From Trema orientale (taxonomy: Eukaryota > Streptophyta > Magnoliopsida > Rosales > Cannabaceae): DNA of 64,000 bases. Positions 22,310-33,862 of this stretch are shown piece by piece. Below the pieces are notes generated by a model. The model was not told the origin of the DNA. It saw only the letters and a list, made by a program, of their open reading frames with translations, and made no database searches. Made by a program: the position numbers and the translations under genes. The stretch is taken from NCBI GenBank assembly GCA_002914845.1, contig JXTC01000326.1, positions 188,952 through 252,951 on the forward strand, in the 5' to 3' direction. The first letter of the stretch is position 1. Each line of letters begins with the position of its first letter.

Positions 22310-23494
22310 CTACCATCCAAAAATCAGTTCATGACTAGGACTGGAGTTCATGATTTTTTTATTAGTATCTGACGAGTCACGTGGCTGTGGCCATGGATTT
22401 ATGTGGTTTAATTTCATCTCATCTTCAAGAGATAAGGCAGTGGTTGAACTGTAAAGATCTTTTATGGAGTCATATTCGGATTCTACATGTTGCCACGTAG
22501 TAGTTTTAGTGAGTTCATAATTGATTTGGGACATCGATAAAGGGGACTGGTCATATGGGTCCTGAGCATCTTGAAATACCGAAGCTTGATAATTGACAAC
22601 ATCAGTGCTCTCTGCAGTAGATTGGTTTTCTTCTGGAGGCATCCAAGGCCCATCATTGTTGTGGGTGAGAAAGTGCTTCATATCCCTATCCATCTGAGCT
22701 GTATAGGGTGGCGAATAATGTTCCCAAGGTGCATCATCTTCTGGTTTAGGTCATATCTCATCGGGAATTATTCCATTTTTCAGGAATCATATCTTTTGAA
22801 GCTACCAATATTCTAGATTTCCTATAGTGACCATTTGGTGTTCACTGGATCTGTAGACTTCAGCATTGGTAGTGTAGGAGATGATAGTACTTCCTTCTTT
22901 TGTGAATGAAAGATTCAGGAAGAGTATCGTCCAACAGTCAAAGACATGGATGGAGTTGTCCCCAGGGAACTTTAGTGTATCTACCAATGTGGTTGGCCTT
23001 TTCCTTTTAACCTTATTCCACTCATCTGTTAGGATTTGGTCCCAGTCAGAGAGAGTATAGAACTAGTGAAGCAAGTCTATTTGGACCTAGTAGACAGGAT
23101 GGAATTTTTCTTTCTCTTGGTAGTTTTGGATTATTGTCCTCATCTAATTGGTTTGTATTTTGATAGCAATTGTGTAGGAGCTTGCCAAATACCAAAAGAA
23201 GTGGGCCAATTGTTTGGGCATAAAAAATTAAAGGTGTCCTTAAATGGTAGTAATTTTAAAAATGGGTAAATAGGATGGATACCTAAATCTTTTACCATTG
23301 GTAGTCTGATTTTTTGGATGAGCAAGGATTGGAGGGCCAATGCCCTTTGAATAGCTTTTTCTTGAGGTCGTCGGCTCTTGAAAAATTTTTGGGCATCTTT
23401 TAGGAAGGATGGTGGCAAAAAGGAGGTTTGAGAGGAGGATGCTGTTAGTTTTAAAACAATTTTCACTGCGGAAGATTGGCCCAAGACCGTTCAA
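22310..23494 (-). pseudogene. Unassigned decayed coding block next to pararetroviral relic
   Basis: Several - strand frames line up here: 23140-23484 (and an alternative frame to 23494), 22802-22987 (LVDTLKFPGDNSIHVFDCWT with a C-terminal EVYRSSEHQMVTIGN) and 22310-22693 (acidic, Ser/Asp-rich, ending HELIFGW). They are separated by stops and frame changes. Composition and spacing look like an eroded polyprotein, not a host gene. I do not recognise the domains. The nearness to the caulimovirid-type RT suggests the same origin, but this is inference. Confidence 0.4.
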
Positions 23495-25160
23495 AAAATT
23501 TTCTCAAAACAATTGACTATATGAGTGCATAGTATTAATTCATAGCAAATAGGAACATACAAAGAGAATAGATCTAATACTTTTTGTTGCCTATCAGCGG
23601 ATCCTAACTTTTCTATCTTCTAAACCATGATCTTCTAATCTAAGCCTCAAGCACAATTGGATAAATGTGTGGGCGTTGCGTACAATTTCTTAAAACTCAC
23701 ACTTTAAGCCCTTACAATATTCTCATCACATTAGATTGCAAGAATTTGTTTTAAAGAGAATAGGAAGACTCTCTTCTTTTTCTCTCTAGTTTATGGAATC
23801 TCTGTAGAAAATAATACGTAGTGTATTCTGATAGAGTTTCCTTTATATATATATTTATTAAACTATTTAATAAATAATATATTAATCAAATTAATATATA
23901 TATATATAAAACCTTTTAAAACAAAACGTTACTTTTTCTTTTCTTAAAAAACGTGATATTATATATATATGCATATTTAAATTAATTAATCTAATTAATT
24001 AATTAATATATATATAAACTAGCAGTTAACTAGGAAGAGTATTTCAGTTTCAGTCAATTTCTCAATTTTTATTTATCTAATTATCTGATAATTAGATATT
24101 TTTAAATTCAAAATTTAAACAAATTATGAAACTTATCTCTCCATAAATTTAAATTAATTAATTCAAAATTAATTAATTAATTAATTATTATTATTAATTA
24201 CATATAGATAAACTATTTATCTAGACAAAGTGTACAGTAACAGAAATAATGTAATATCCAGTACAGTGTCTGTAAGAGATGGAATTGGGGACCTATGGAC
24301 CTGTAATTCAAGCTCCAATAAATTATGATAATTAATTAAACTCTTTAATTAATTTGTCTAATTTATTAATTCCATATTACTCCACTAAAAATCTAGAATC
24401 GCACTCTTGAAGTTACAGAATTAATTTACTAAGAAAATATCGAGCAGTCCATCGATTTAATTATTACATGTAGTTCAATCCTCCATAGACAATTCATAAT
24501 TGGAGATAGGTTATATTCTATTTACCTTTCTAATTACATCTTTATCCTTGTACCATTGATTCTCCAATGAACAATTAATTTATAAATCTATTATAAATTG
24601 AGTATTCAAACTGTTCAAGTCCTGAATCAATACACAAGGGAATCATCTTTCTAGTATCCTAATGGAAGGAATGGATTCTATATCTGTAAGTTACATTCCC
24701 AGCTACTCATCTCATCATGCTCCCAAGATACAAGTATTTCGACCTGTTTACGAAACAAACCTTTAACAAGTATGTTGAAGAACATAATATCATAACTTGG
24801 AGTCTATAATTAATCAGGATTAAGATTGATCTATATATGATCATCTAGTAACATTATTTGAACTCTCAACAGTTAACAGAATTTATGTAAAATTCAAATC
24901 ATATCTAGACTGTAAACTTCAAATCATATCTGGTCCAATCCTATATGATTGAATTATATAAAGTACTTCCATTGTGATGTCAATACATTAATAGTCCGAA
25001 TAAGACTATTACATTCTTAATGTTAATGGACCGTACTAATAATATTTAATTAAATATCTCAAATTTTAATTAATTATTACGGACTATATTTAGTTTATTA
25101 TCCATAAATTTAACCCTCATGTATATAACACTTATATACTAAATTTGTGGTCACATAAAT
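23450..25160 (-). mobile_element. LTR-like block (possible solo LTR)
   Basis: Very AT-rich sequence with LTR architecture when read on -. It has a possible start TGTGACC near 25160, a TATA box (TATATATATAAAGG, about 23843-23857), an initiator/leader region, and an end rich in U5-like sequence (CTTCCGCAGTG) closing with CTAACA at 23450. The flanks show no matching target duplication, so the boundaries or the solo-LTR reading may be wrong. Confidence 0.5.
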
Positions 25161-26085
25161 AAATTAGGGATTTTCTGATATTTAAAGACATACTGGTATA
25201 ACAGACCAATGGTAGTGTTGGTTTGGAATGCAAAAGGTTGTTTTAGGCCATTCATTTGGTTTGATCCTTAATTGCAAAAAACTGGCTTTTAGGTCAAATT
25301 TCGAAAATACTTTTGCCCGGGAATGACTAGAAAATAAAGAGTTTCTGTTTAAAAGAGAAAATTTATCATCAGCTAAAAAAAGATTTAAGGATTGATAATT
25401 AATTACCAGTCTTTATTTTCTTCTTGCTTGTTCTAATCTCTTCTTGACATAGAATGCATGACATGCCATGCAGAATTGGTATTTTCAATAAGCCCTTGTT
25501 GTTTAAGTTGTTTGCATTCCCTTATAGCCATTTGTTGGTATTCTAGATTCATTCCCAAATAGCTAGCTTTTGTCAGGTTAATGTCCTCATTCTTTTTGAA
25601 TGGTAGTGTGATGAAATATCTTTCATTTTTCCACAAAGGATGATCGCATTTTAGCAGGAACTCAGAATAGGACTCTGCACATAATTTTTCGACTTACCTC
25701 TGTTTGATGGCCAAGAGAGGATTATTAGTGACATGGAAAAAATTTGGAACTGGTTCTTAAGCTGAGAGGTACTTCTTGTAGGCTAAGCCTCCTGAACAAT
25801 TCTCAATCCCTTCTTTTTTGTAAAAATATCAAAGCCGATAATTAAATCTTTTCTAGGGAGTTTTGAACCAAGAACTCTGTGTATCATTGAACATCCTAGG
25901 AAGAATTATAGCTTAATTTGTTTACTAATAAGATCTGTTGAGAATACTTCACTATTGGCAGCATAGAAGTATAGCCTCACAAAGATACACACGTAAATAT
26001 ATGGATGAAATTTAACATCAATATTTTCAAAACTTCATTCAATACTTTAATATCTTCCTATTAGTACAAGATTAATTACATACCT
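25160..26085 (-). pseudogene. Endogenous caulimovirid (pararetrovirus) protease/RT relic
   Basis: Eroded plant pararetroviral polyprotein segment. Reading on -, the first part resembles the aspartic protease region and its linker. The best stretch (25433-25636) matches the start of a caulimovirid reverse transcriptase, with the pattern WKNERYFITLPFKKNEDIN and QGLIENTNSAWH. Further RT sequence follows towards 25160 but is cut by many stops and frame changes. The catalytic YxDD region is absent because RT similarity ends where the LTR-like block begins. It cannot express a functional enzyme. Assignment to Caulimoviridae (Petuvirus/florendovirus-like) is from motif resemblance. The relic ends beside the copia target site at 26086. 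Confidence 0.7.
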
Positions 26086-26090
26086 ATCCA

Positions 26091-26481
26091 TATTGTAAAA
26101 TTATAGAATATATATTATAGCTTAAGAATATCAATATAAATAGATAGATAAGAGAATAAATTCTTTCTTAGTGAAAAGAAAAGGATTTGAATGGGATACA
26201 TAAACTCTTACAAATGTCTCTATTTATAGACATTGGTGAATGAACTACAACTATTTATTTCTTTGGGTAAACCATAACGACTTGTTTATTTAGGCAAAGT
26301 ATATCCATATATTTGTTAGAGTAAATTATAGTCACATATTTTACTTGGCTAAAATTGCACCATACTATATCCATAAATTTATTTAGTTAAATCTCTACCA
26401 CTCAATGTATTCTTGGGCTTCGATTTGGGCTTGTAAAATACTCCACAATAATAGGCATCTAAATAGAAAAGATCTATAACA
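26091..26481 (-). repeat. 3' LTR of the copia element
   Basis: Near-copy of 31924-32313. On - it starts TGTTATAGATC and is preceded by a purine stretch (CCAATGGGGAG, about 26482-26493) as polypurine tract. The TATA-like sequence TCTATTTATAGACA is at about 26218. Confidence 0.9.
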
Positions 26482-26720
26482 CTCCCCATTGGATGTCCAT
26501 TATATAAGAATGTGTCTCGTTAAAACCTTACTAGAAAAAAACTCTGCGGGAAGAATATCCAAATAAAGGAAAAAAAAGTACATCATTCTTGTTCTTATTA
26601 TGCTTTGAAGAGTGCCTCGTTAAAAATCTTACCAGAAAAACTCAGTGGGACAAAATCTTGGCTAAGGGAAAAGGAGTACACGTGCAACTATCTCCTTCTT
26701 ATGACTAATTTGCTTGAAAT

Positions 26721-28119
26721 TCACTGAAGATCTTTGAGTCGGCGCATTCCAATTTTATATACCAAATTCTTGAATAATATGGTAGGGAGTAATTTGGTGA
26801 ATAGATCTGCTAAGTTGTCATTGGAGCAAATTTGTTGAATATCTATATCACCTTTCTTCTGAAGTTCATGTGTAAAGAACAATTTGGATGATATATGCTT
26901 AGTTCTATTGCCTTTGATATAGCTTCCTTTAAATTGAGCAATACATGCAGCATTATCCTTATGTATCACAGTTGGAATCACTCTGATGGAAATTAATTTG
27001 CATGTTTCTTGAATATGTTGAATCACGGATCTCAACCATACACATTCTCGACTTGCCTCATGAAGTGCAATTATTTCAGAATGATTCGAGGAGGTAACGG
27101 TGATAGTTTGTTCGTAGAACGCCAGGATATTGTTGTGTCACTACTAGTAAATACATAAATTATTTGGGATCGAGCTTTATATGGGTCAGACAAGTATCCT
27201 ACATCTGCAAAACCAGTTAATTATTATCTGGATTTATTAGAATAAAATAAACTCATGTCAGTCGTTCTATGGAGATAACGAATTATTTGTTTAACTCTTT
27301 TCCAGTGTCTTTGAGTTGAAGCGGATTTGTATCTTGCTAGTAAATTAACAAAAAAATATATATATCAAGTCGAGTATAATTAGTAAGATATATAAGAGCT
27401 CTAATTGCACTTAGATATGGTACTTCAGGACCAAGAATTTTTTCGTTATCTTCTCGAGGACAAAAAGGATCCTTATTTACATCAAGTGTTCTGACAACTA
27501 TTGGGGTACTCAATAGGTGAGCTTTGTCCATATAAAATATTTTGAGGACTTTTTTCGTATAAGTCGACTGATGTACAAGTATACCATTTGCCAAATGCTC
27601 GATCTAGAGACCAAAATAAAATTTTCTTTTCTGGAGATCTTTCATTTCGAATTCTTTCTTTATGTACTCTATTGCCTCATTAATCTCTTCAGGAGTCCCA
27701 ACGATATTCAAATCATCAACATATGCTGCAATGATATCAAATCCAATTTCTGAGCTCTTTATAAAGACACATGGATAAATAGGATTATTTACATATCCTT
27801 TATTCAAAAGATATTCAATAAGATGATTGTACCATATGTGTCCAGATTGCTTTAATCTATATAAAGAACTTTGTAATTTTATTGATCACCTTTCCTGCAG
27901 TATTGTATTAAGTACTTCAATTACTTTAAATCCATCAGGAATTTTTATATAAACATCATTATCAAGTGACCCATATAAATATGTTGTTACAACATCCATC
28001 AGATGCATTTCAAGTCCTTCAGAAGCTACTAAACTAATTAAGTATCTTAATATTATTGCATCCACCACAGGATGCAATAACCTATTTGCCCAATTTTTGT
28101 GAGAAATCTTGTGCCACAT
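26721..28119 (-). pseudogene. Copia reverse transcriptase-RNase H, broken
   Basis: Pieces in order on -: 27886-28119 (RT start; LMDVVTTYLYGSLDNDVYIK keeps the conserved Asp but reads VVTTYLYG where DVKTAFLNG is usual), 27604-27807 (catalytic AAYVDDLNIVGT and EFEMKDL), 27337-27594 (LVHQSTYTKKVL, then the PYLSAIRALIYLTNYTRLDI connection), and 26721-27035 (RNase H end with KDNAACIAQF, RTKHISSKLFF and DNLADLFTKLLP). Stops and frameshifts between pieces show the gene is dead. Confidence 0.88.
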
Positions 28120-28405
28120 TTTGTGTTTTGTATCTCACGATCTTATTTTTCTTATTACATTTTCATACAAAGACCCATTTTTATCCTACTGAATTCATAT
28201 TTATAGGTGTTTGGACAATAGGTCCAAATACTTCTCTTTTCCTAAAAGATTTTAGTTCTTCCTGGATTGCGTCTTTCCATTTTGGCCAATCATTTCTACG
28301 TCGACATTCTTCGACAGATTTTAGTTCAAGATCTTCGCTTTCATTTGTTATATCAGTAGCTACTGCATATGCAAATATATTATCAACAATAGTTTTATCG
28401 CGATT

Positions 28406-28669
28406 CTATTCATTTCCTGAGTTGACATAACTTATTGAGATCTCTTTATTTTCAATATCATCAGGTATTTGAACCTCTTTTAAAGTTATTTGTTTAGTTA
28501 TGTCAACTGTCTGTTTTGGCAACGCGGTTATTTTTTTAGGAATATTGTCATTTTCAGGATAGCCAATTTCTATAATATATCTCATTTTCTTCCTAGGAAT
28601 TTTATCTTTAGAGCCAATTGGTCTATCACGCTTCATGTGTGCCTTAGACTCACTTGTTGTTATACTCAA
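28406..28669 (-). pseudogene. Copia linker between integrase and RT
   Basis: An 87-residue frame with KRDRPIGSKDKIPRKKMRYI and an acidic, Ile-rich tail. Such lysine-rich followed by acidic linkers lie between integrase and RT in copia polyproteins. Its position between both domains supports this. It shows no catalytic motif. Confidence 0.6.
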
Positions 28670-29316
28670 AGATTATCCTACAGGGATATCAATCCGAGCT
28701 AGAGTATTTACTGTTGGTACACGTGACTTAGTCACTCTCTTTATATCTATAAATGCATCAGATAATTGATTTGTAACATTTTACAAATGTATAATTTTCT
28801 GAATTTCTAGTTCACATTGACTAGTACGAGGATCAAAATGAGATAATGATGATGCATTCCATGAAATTTCGAGTTATTTTTCTAGTTGTTATTTTTTCCC
28901 TCCTAATGGTGGGAATTTAGTTTCATCAAATTGACAATTGGCAACCGTGCCATAAAAACGTCATCCTAAGGGGAAGACATTTGATGATAGAAGGAAACTC
29001 AAAACCAACGTAAATTCTCAACCTTCTTTGAGGGCCTATCTTAGTGCACTATGGTAGAGCGATTGGTACATATATTTAGTTCTTCACCAAAAGTAAGTTG
29101 TAGTAGGGAGTATTTTTGATAGCCTGTGGGTCTAATACAAATAAGGGTAGAAACATGTAATATAGCATGCCCCCAAGCAGAAATAGGTAACTTTGTTCTC
29201 ATTAATAATGGTCTATGCGTTTAATAAATGATTCAACTAAAACATTCTGTGTATATATGTGGGCAACATGGTGCTCAACATTAGTTCCAATTAACAATAT
29301 AATAATCATTAAAAAA

Positions 29317-29841
29317 TTAAGATGTAAACTCACCAGTATTATCAAGACGAATAGTCTTTATTGTATAATTTGGAAATTGTGCTCTTAAACGAATTAATTG
29401 AGCAAGAAGTCTTGCAAATACAATATTGCGAGTAGATAATAAGAAAACATGTGACCAACGTATTGAAGCATCTATCAATACCATAAAATATTTAAATGGT
29501 CCACATGCAGGATGAATAGGCCCACTTATATATCCTTGAATTCTTTCTAGAAATGCAGGAGACTCAACTGCAACTTTCATTGGAGATGGCCTAATAATTA
29601 ATTTGCCCTGAGAACAAGCTGAACAGAAAAACTCATTAGACAAAAACATCTTCTGGTTCTTTAATGGATGTCCATGTGAGTTTTCAATAATTTTTCGCAT
29701 CATAATTGACCTAGGATGACCTAGACGGTCATGCCAAATAGAAAAAATTTTAGAATCATAATCCTTTTTGGTCATCACATTATGTGATTCAATCGTACTT
29801 ATATATGTATAATACAACCCAGAGAAAAAAACACATAGCAT
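29317..29841 (-). pseudogene. Copia GAG-pre-integrase and integrase domain
   Basis: A 174-residue frame with WHDRLGHPRSIMMRKIIENS (HHCC-type zinc region, completed by FCSACSQGK) and integrase core sequence (GPIHPACGPFKYFMVLIDAS, then IKTIRLDNTGEFTS). The first core Asp is replaced: QGYISGPIH where D-x-x-GP is usual. The frame ends at a stop after the second catalytic Asp region, so the remaining core lies in other frames towards 28700. Confidence 0.85.
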
Positions 29842-30179
29842 TTCTATTATTTGCTTCTAGCTTGAGATAATGGAAGTAATATAGAGACACTCTATATTGT
29901 TCTCATTTGTAGTCTCAATATGATATCTATTGCAATATATATCTTTGAAACTTAGCAAATTTCTTCTGGATTTGCTAGAGAATAAAGCATCGTTTATAAT
30001 TAATTTTGTTCCTCTGGGTAGTATTATTATAGCTCTTCCAGAGCCTTCAATTATTTTTGTGGTACCTGAAATTGTATTTACATTTGTCTTTAATAATGAT
30101 AATTTTATGAAATACTTTTTATCTTTAAGGATTTTGTACGTTGTCGCATTATCTACCAGACAAATATCTTAACCACTGG

Positions 30180-31350
30180 TCTTCAAACTAATATTAGTAA
30201 AATCCATATTTCTTCACAAGCAAAAGAACTATAATTATTAAATCAAAGATGTAATGAAATACATAACTTAAGAAAAGTAATATATTACATAAATATGAAT
30301 TGAAAATAGCACGGTAGGATTACATAATCTAATATACAATAAACTTAGATATTATTGGCCGATTATTAATTTTTCTCAGTTAGACTTCAAAAAAGTCTGA
30401 AATATCCAAATGGGCAAAATCCATAAGATCATTTTGTTTAACAAAGTTCGTCTATATACTCTTTCCTTTTTCTTTTAGTGATACTTGGTAAAGGTCAACA
30501 AGGTATTTAGACATACCACAAGTATGCGACCAATGTCCTCTCATACTACATCTATAGCAAAGATTCTTTGGAATTTTGGATGGTTTATATTATGAACCTT
30601 TTCTTTTTCTTGCATCTCTTCATTATTTTCCCACTTCAAGTGAGTTGTAGTTTTCTTGAAGTTTGAAGAGTTGTTATGACCACTATGATACTAAGAAAAA
30701 TTTTGACCATAACTTCTACCACGACCATGACCTCAACCTTGACCATGACCACGTCTATGACCATAATTAGTAGTTGATACAACACTTACTTCAGGAAATT
30801 TTGTCAAACCAGTCAGGCAAATTTCATGATTTTTCATTAATAGCTTACTATTTTATTCAACAACAAGTAAACATGAAATCAACTTAGAATATTTTGTAAA
30901 ACCATGCTCCCAATATTATTACTGTAGGATCATATTCGATGCATGGAAAGTAGAGTATGTTTTTTCTAACATATCTTCGTCGGTAACCTTTTCTTCACAT
31001 AATTTCAATTGGGNTGATTGTTTTAAAATCCTATAGACACAAGTGTATCCAGTCATAACGAGCTTTAGAGAGTATCATGGATTTCTGGTGGTCATATATT
31101 TCCTTTAAACTTTTCCAGAGCACAAATGGGTCATTTACCGTTAAATATTCAGTTTTCAGTCTTTCGTGCAAATGATGACGAAGGAAAATCACGATTTTTA
31201 CGCGATCCTTAGTGGATGCCTATTTCCTTATTTAATTATTTCTCCAAGATTCATAGCATCAAGGTGAATTTCAGTATCAAGTGTCTATACCAAATAATTC
31301 TTGCCCGAAATTTCAAGAGCAACGAATTCAAGCTTTGTGAGATTTGACAT
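30180..31350 (-). pseudogene. Copia gag with CCHC zinc knuckle, broken
   Basis: The start codon at 31350 opens MSNLTKLEFVALEISGKNYL and meets a stop after about 21 codons. Similarity continues (LDTEIHLDAMNLGEIIK) with more stops, matching the gag of abundant plant copia families. A CCHC knuckle CYRCSMRGHWSHTC is encoded near 30515-30560. The N at 31015 lies within gag. No intact product is possible. Confidence 0.75.
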
Positions 31351-31904
31351 TGTGAAAACTATTATATCACAAAATATATATAATTAGGAACAAAAAACTC
31401 ATAACATGATCAATACACAGTTATAGAGAAATAAAGTACGATTACCTAATATGGACATGGAAATCCCAAAATTGAAAGACTAATTATAAGTATATAAATA
31501 TTGCCACAATAATAATTTATGATAATAATAAAAATAAATAACATCATATAAAGAAGTAATTTCATAATGATAGGGATAGTCTATCAACATAACTCATCAA
31601 ATAATTTTTACACATAGATTATTCGTGACCAAAATCATGATGTAAAAATCTCATAGTGAAGATGCCGAATATAAATACATGAAGTAATTCAATGTAATAT
31701 TAGAACATCAAACTTTCAAATTATTAGAACGAGTACTAAAATTAGAAAAAAAAACAAAATATATATATATACACTACTATAGTGTACAATATATGTACTT
31801 ATATTAAATTGCTTATGGTAGATCTCTATCAAAATGAAAAAGGGATATTTATAATACAATATAGTAACTAATAAAATTTTATCTCGGCGAGATTATAATG
31901 GCTA

Positions 31905-31923
31905 GAGGCTTGTACTGATAACA
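31905..31923 (-). other. Putative primer-binding site of the copia element
   Basis: On - TTATCAGTACAAGC follows the end of the 5' LTR. It resembles the TTATCAGCACG-type initiator-Met tRNA primer site used by several plant copia families. Confidence 0.5.
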
Positions 31924-32313
31924 TATTATAAAAAAATAGAATATATATTATAGCTTAAAAATATCAACACAAAGAAATAAATGAGAGAATGAATTCTTTT
32001 TTAGTGAAAAGAAAAGGATTTGAATGGGATACATAAACTCTTACAATGTCTCTATTTATAGACATTGGTAAATAAACTACAACCATTCATTTCTTTGGGT
32101 AAACCATAGCCACTTGTTTATTTAGGCAAGGTATATCTACACATTTACTAGATTAAATTACGGTCACATATTTTACTTGGCTAAAATTACACCAAACTAT
32201 ATCCACAAATTTATTTAGTTAAATTTCTACCATTTAATGTATTCTTGGGCCTGGGTTTGAGTTTGTAAAATGCTCCACAATAATAGGCGTCCAAATAGAA
32301 AATATCCATAACA
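31924..32313 (-). repeat. 5' LTR of the copia element
   Basis: On - it begins TGTTATGGATATTTTC. It is similar to 26091-26481 with many substitutions. It is flanked on the outside by ATCCA. Confidence 0.9.
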
Positions 32314-32318
32314 ATCCA

Positions 32319-33151
32319 TATAATTTTTTATTTTTAAAAATCTAAGTCCAACCTTCTGTTCTCAAAAATTATGCTTCACCCTAGAGGGGCACATCGAACA
32401 AGTCTTTGGATTCGTGTTGGATAAAAATAGAAACCAAAATCGATCCGAACAAGACTTGGGTATTTGGGGTCCACGAATTTGAGTTGGGTCGGGTTTGGGA
32501 TTATGAGCTATGTGGTTTAGGAGGAAAAAACAAAGAACGAGATAGCAAGATATTGAGCCAAAATTATAATTTTTTTTTTGGGTTTTGTTTTTATATAATT
32601 ATTAGACTATACAATTACCACTTACAAATAAGTCGAGTTTGGATTGAACCTAATCAAAAAAATGCTTAACCAAAAATCCGATTTCAGGTGGAGCTGGATT
32701 GATGACTTAAACCCTATTTTGTAGGTCGATTGGGTTGGGTGGGCGGTTCAGTTTTTAGACTTTGTGTTCACCCTATAAAATTGCAACATAGATATCAATT
32801 TCATCTATGCAATATCTATTTTTTTTTTTAAAAAAAAATGGTTTTGATTGACCAAATCACCATTATTTTTAAGCCTCTTAAAAAGTTATTTCCAAACAGT
32901 TTTTAGATTAATAAAAATCTTATGATTTGTTTTAATATTTTGATAGTTTGGTAATATTGTCTATTAATTTAGATGTCATTTGGAAATGATTTCTATTTCA
33001 AAAAACTGATGAAGAGTATGTTTTCATCAATTCACATTTATTATCCATAATTAGATATTTGAGGAGTAAACTTAAATCTTATGCCGCATCTCAAGCATAA
33101 TTTCTAAGAATGTAGAGTTAAACTTTAAAAAATAGAAAACTATGTAAAATA
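32319..33151. other. Gene-free spacer
   Basis: No gene was recognised. A moderately G-rich patch with GGGTTGGGT-like words (32440-32760) resembles the GGGCCGG-type repeat at 53.1-53.6 kb only loosely. The rest is AT-rich. Confidence 0.5.
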
Positions 33152-33154
33152 TAT

Positions 33155-33529
33155 GGGGATGGCTACGGTAGGGGCGTCCCTACGTAAGGTCATGCCTTAA
33201 TTATCGTTAGATGGGATTCTGTGGAGAATAACGGGAATCTGTGGAGAATCTATTTATATACAGATTCTCATCCAACGGTGAATAGACAGGGCCCTACGTA
33301 GGGGTGCCCCTACTGTTGACGCGCCCAAAATTTTTTTGTAATAGACCTTATTTTTAAGGGCGCGTCTACAATAGGGGCGCCCTTACGTAGGATCCTGTCT
33401 ATTCACCGTTGGATGGGAATCTATATATAAATAGATTCTTCACAGATTCCCGTTATTCTCCACAGATTCCCATCCAACGATAATTAAGGCATGACCCTAC
33501 GTAGGGACGCCCCTACCGTAGCCATCCCC
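33155..33529. mobile_element. 375-bp hairpin MITE
   Basis: Two arms of about 165 bp are inverted copies with few differences. The left end GGGGATGGCTACGGTAGGGG matches the right end CCCCTACCGTAGCCATCCCC perfectly. The arms include CTACGTAGGG, CATGCCTTAATTATCGTT and ATTCACCGTTGGATGGGAAT-type blocks. Only a short AT-rich centre (about 33325-33350) is unpaired. Flanks TAT/TAT (33152-33154, 33530-33532) fit a 3-bp target duplication. No coding capacity. The superfamily is not certain. Confidence 0.85.
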
Positions 33530-33862
33530 TATTTGTAACTTCTTAATAGACACTATTACATTAACCCGGTAATTTGCAGATAAAAGTGTCGTGATATCTC
33601 AAGGATCTCGTTTCTTAATTAGCACATAAATATAGAAAAAAAAAAAGAGAGAAAAAAAGAGGGTAGCCTGACATGCACGCGACATTGAATCGCGTAAGAA
33701 GACTCAAAGCAAAGTGGGGAACTGGACTGGAGAAGCATAAGCAAAACATGTCCACCACAAAGCAACTCCAGCCCGACGAGCAATTGAAACGTTAGAAATG
33801 GCCGATATTTAAGATAGGCTAAGCAACTGGGAAAACTCTAACTTGCCCCGCAGGTGACAGAG

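Larger units (their letters stand above)
26091..32313 (-). mobile_element. Ty1/copia retrotransposon with both LTRs and target duplication
   Basis: A 6.2-kb element with LTRs 26091-26481 and 31924-32313, flanked by the exact 5-bp duplication ATCCA (26086-26090 and 32314-32318). Orientation is -. Internal order is as in copia: gag, protease region, integrase, RT, RNase H. Many stops and frame changes make it non-autonomous today. One N is present at 31015. The LTRs differ at many positions, so the insertion is not recent. Confidence 0.92.

Noticed and set aside
22571..23269. + strand frames around 22.6-23.3 kb
   Set aside because: They run antisense to the decayed - strand coding block, which has the more protein-like composition.
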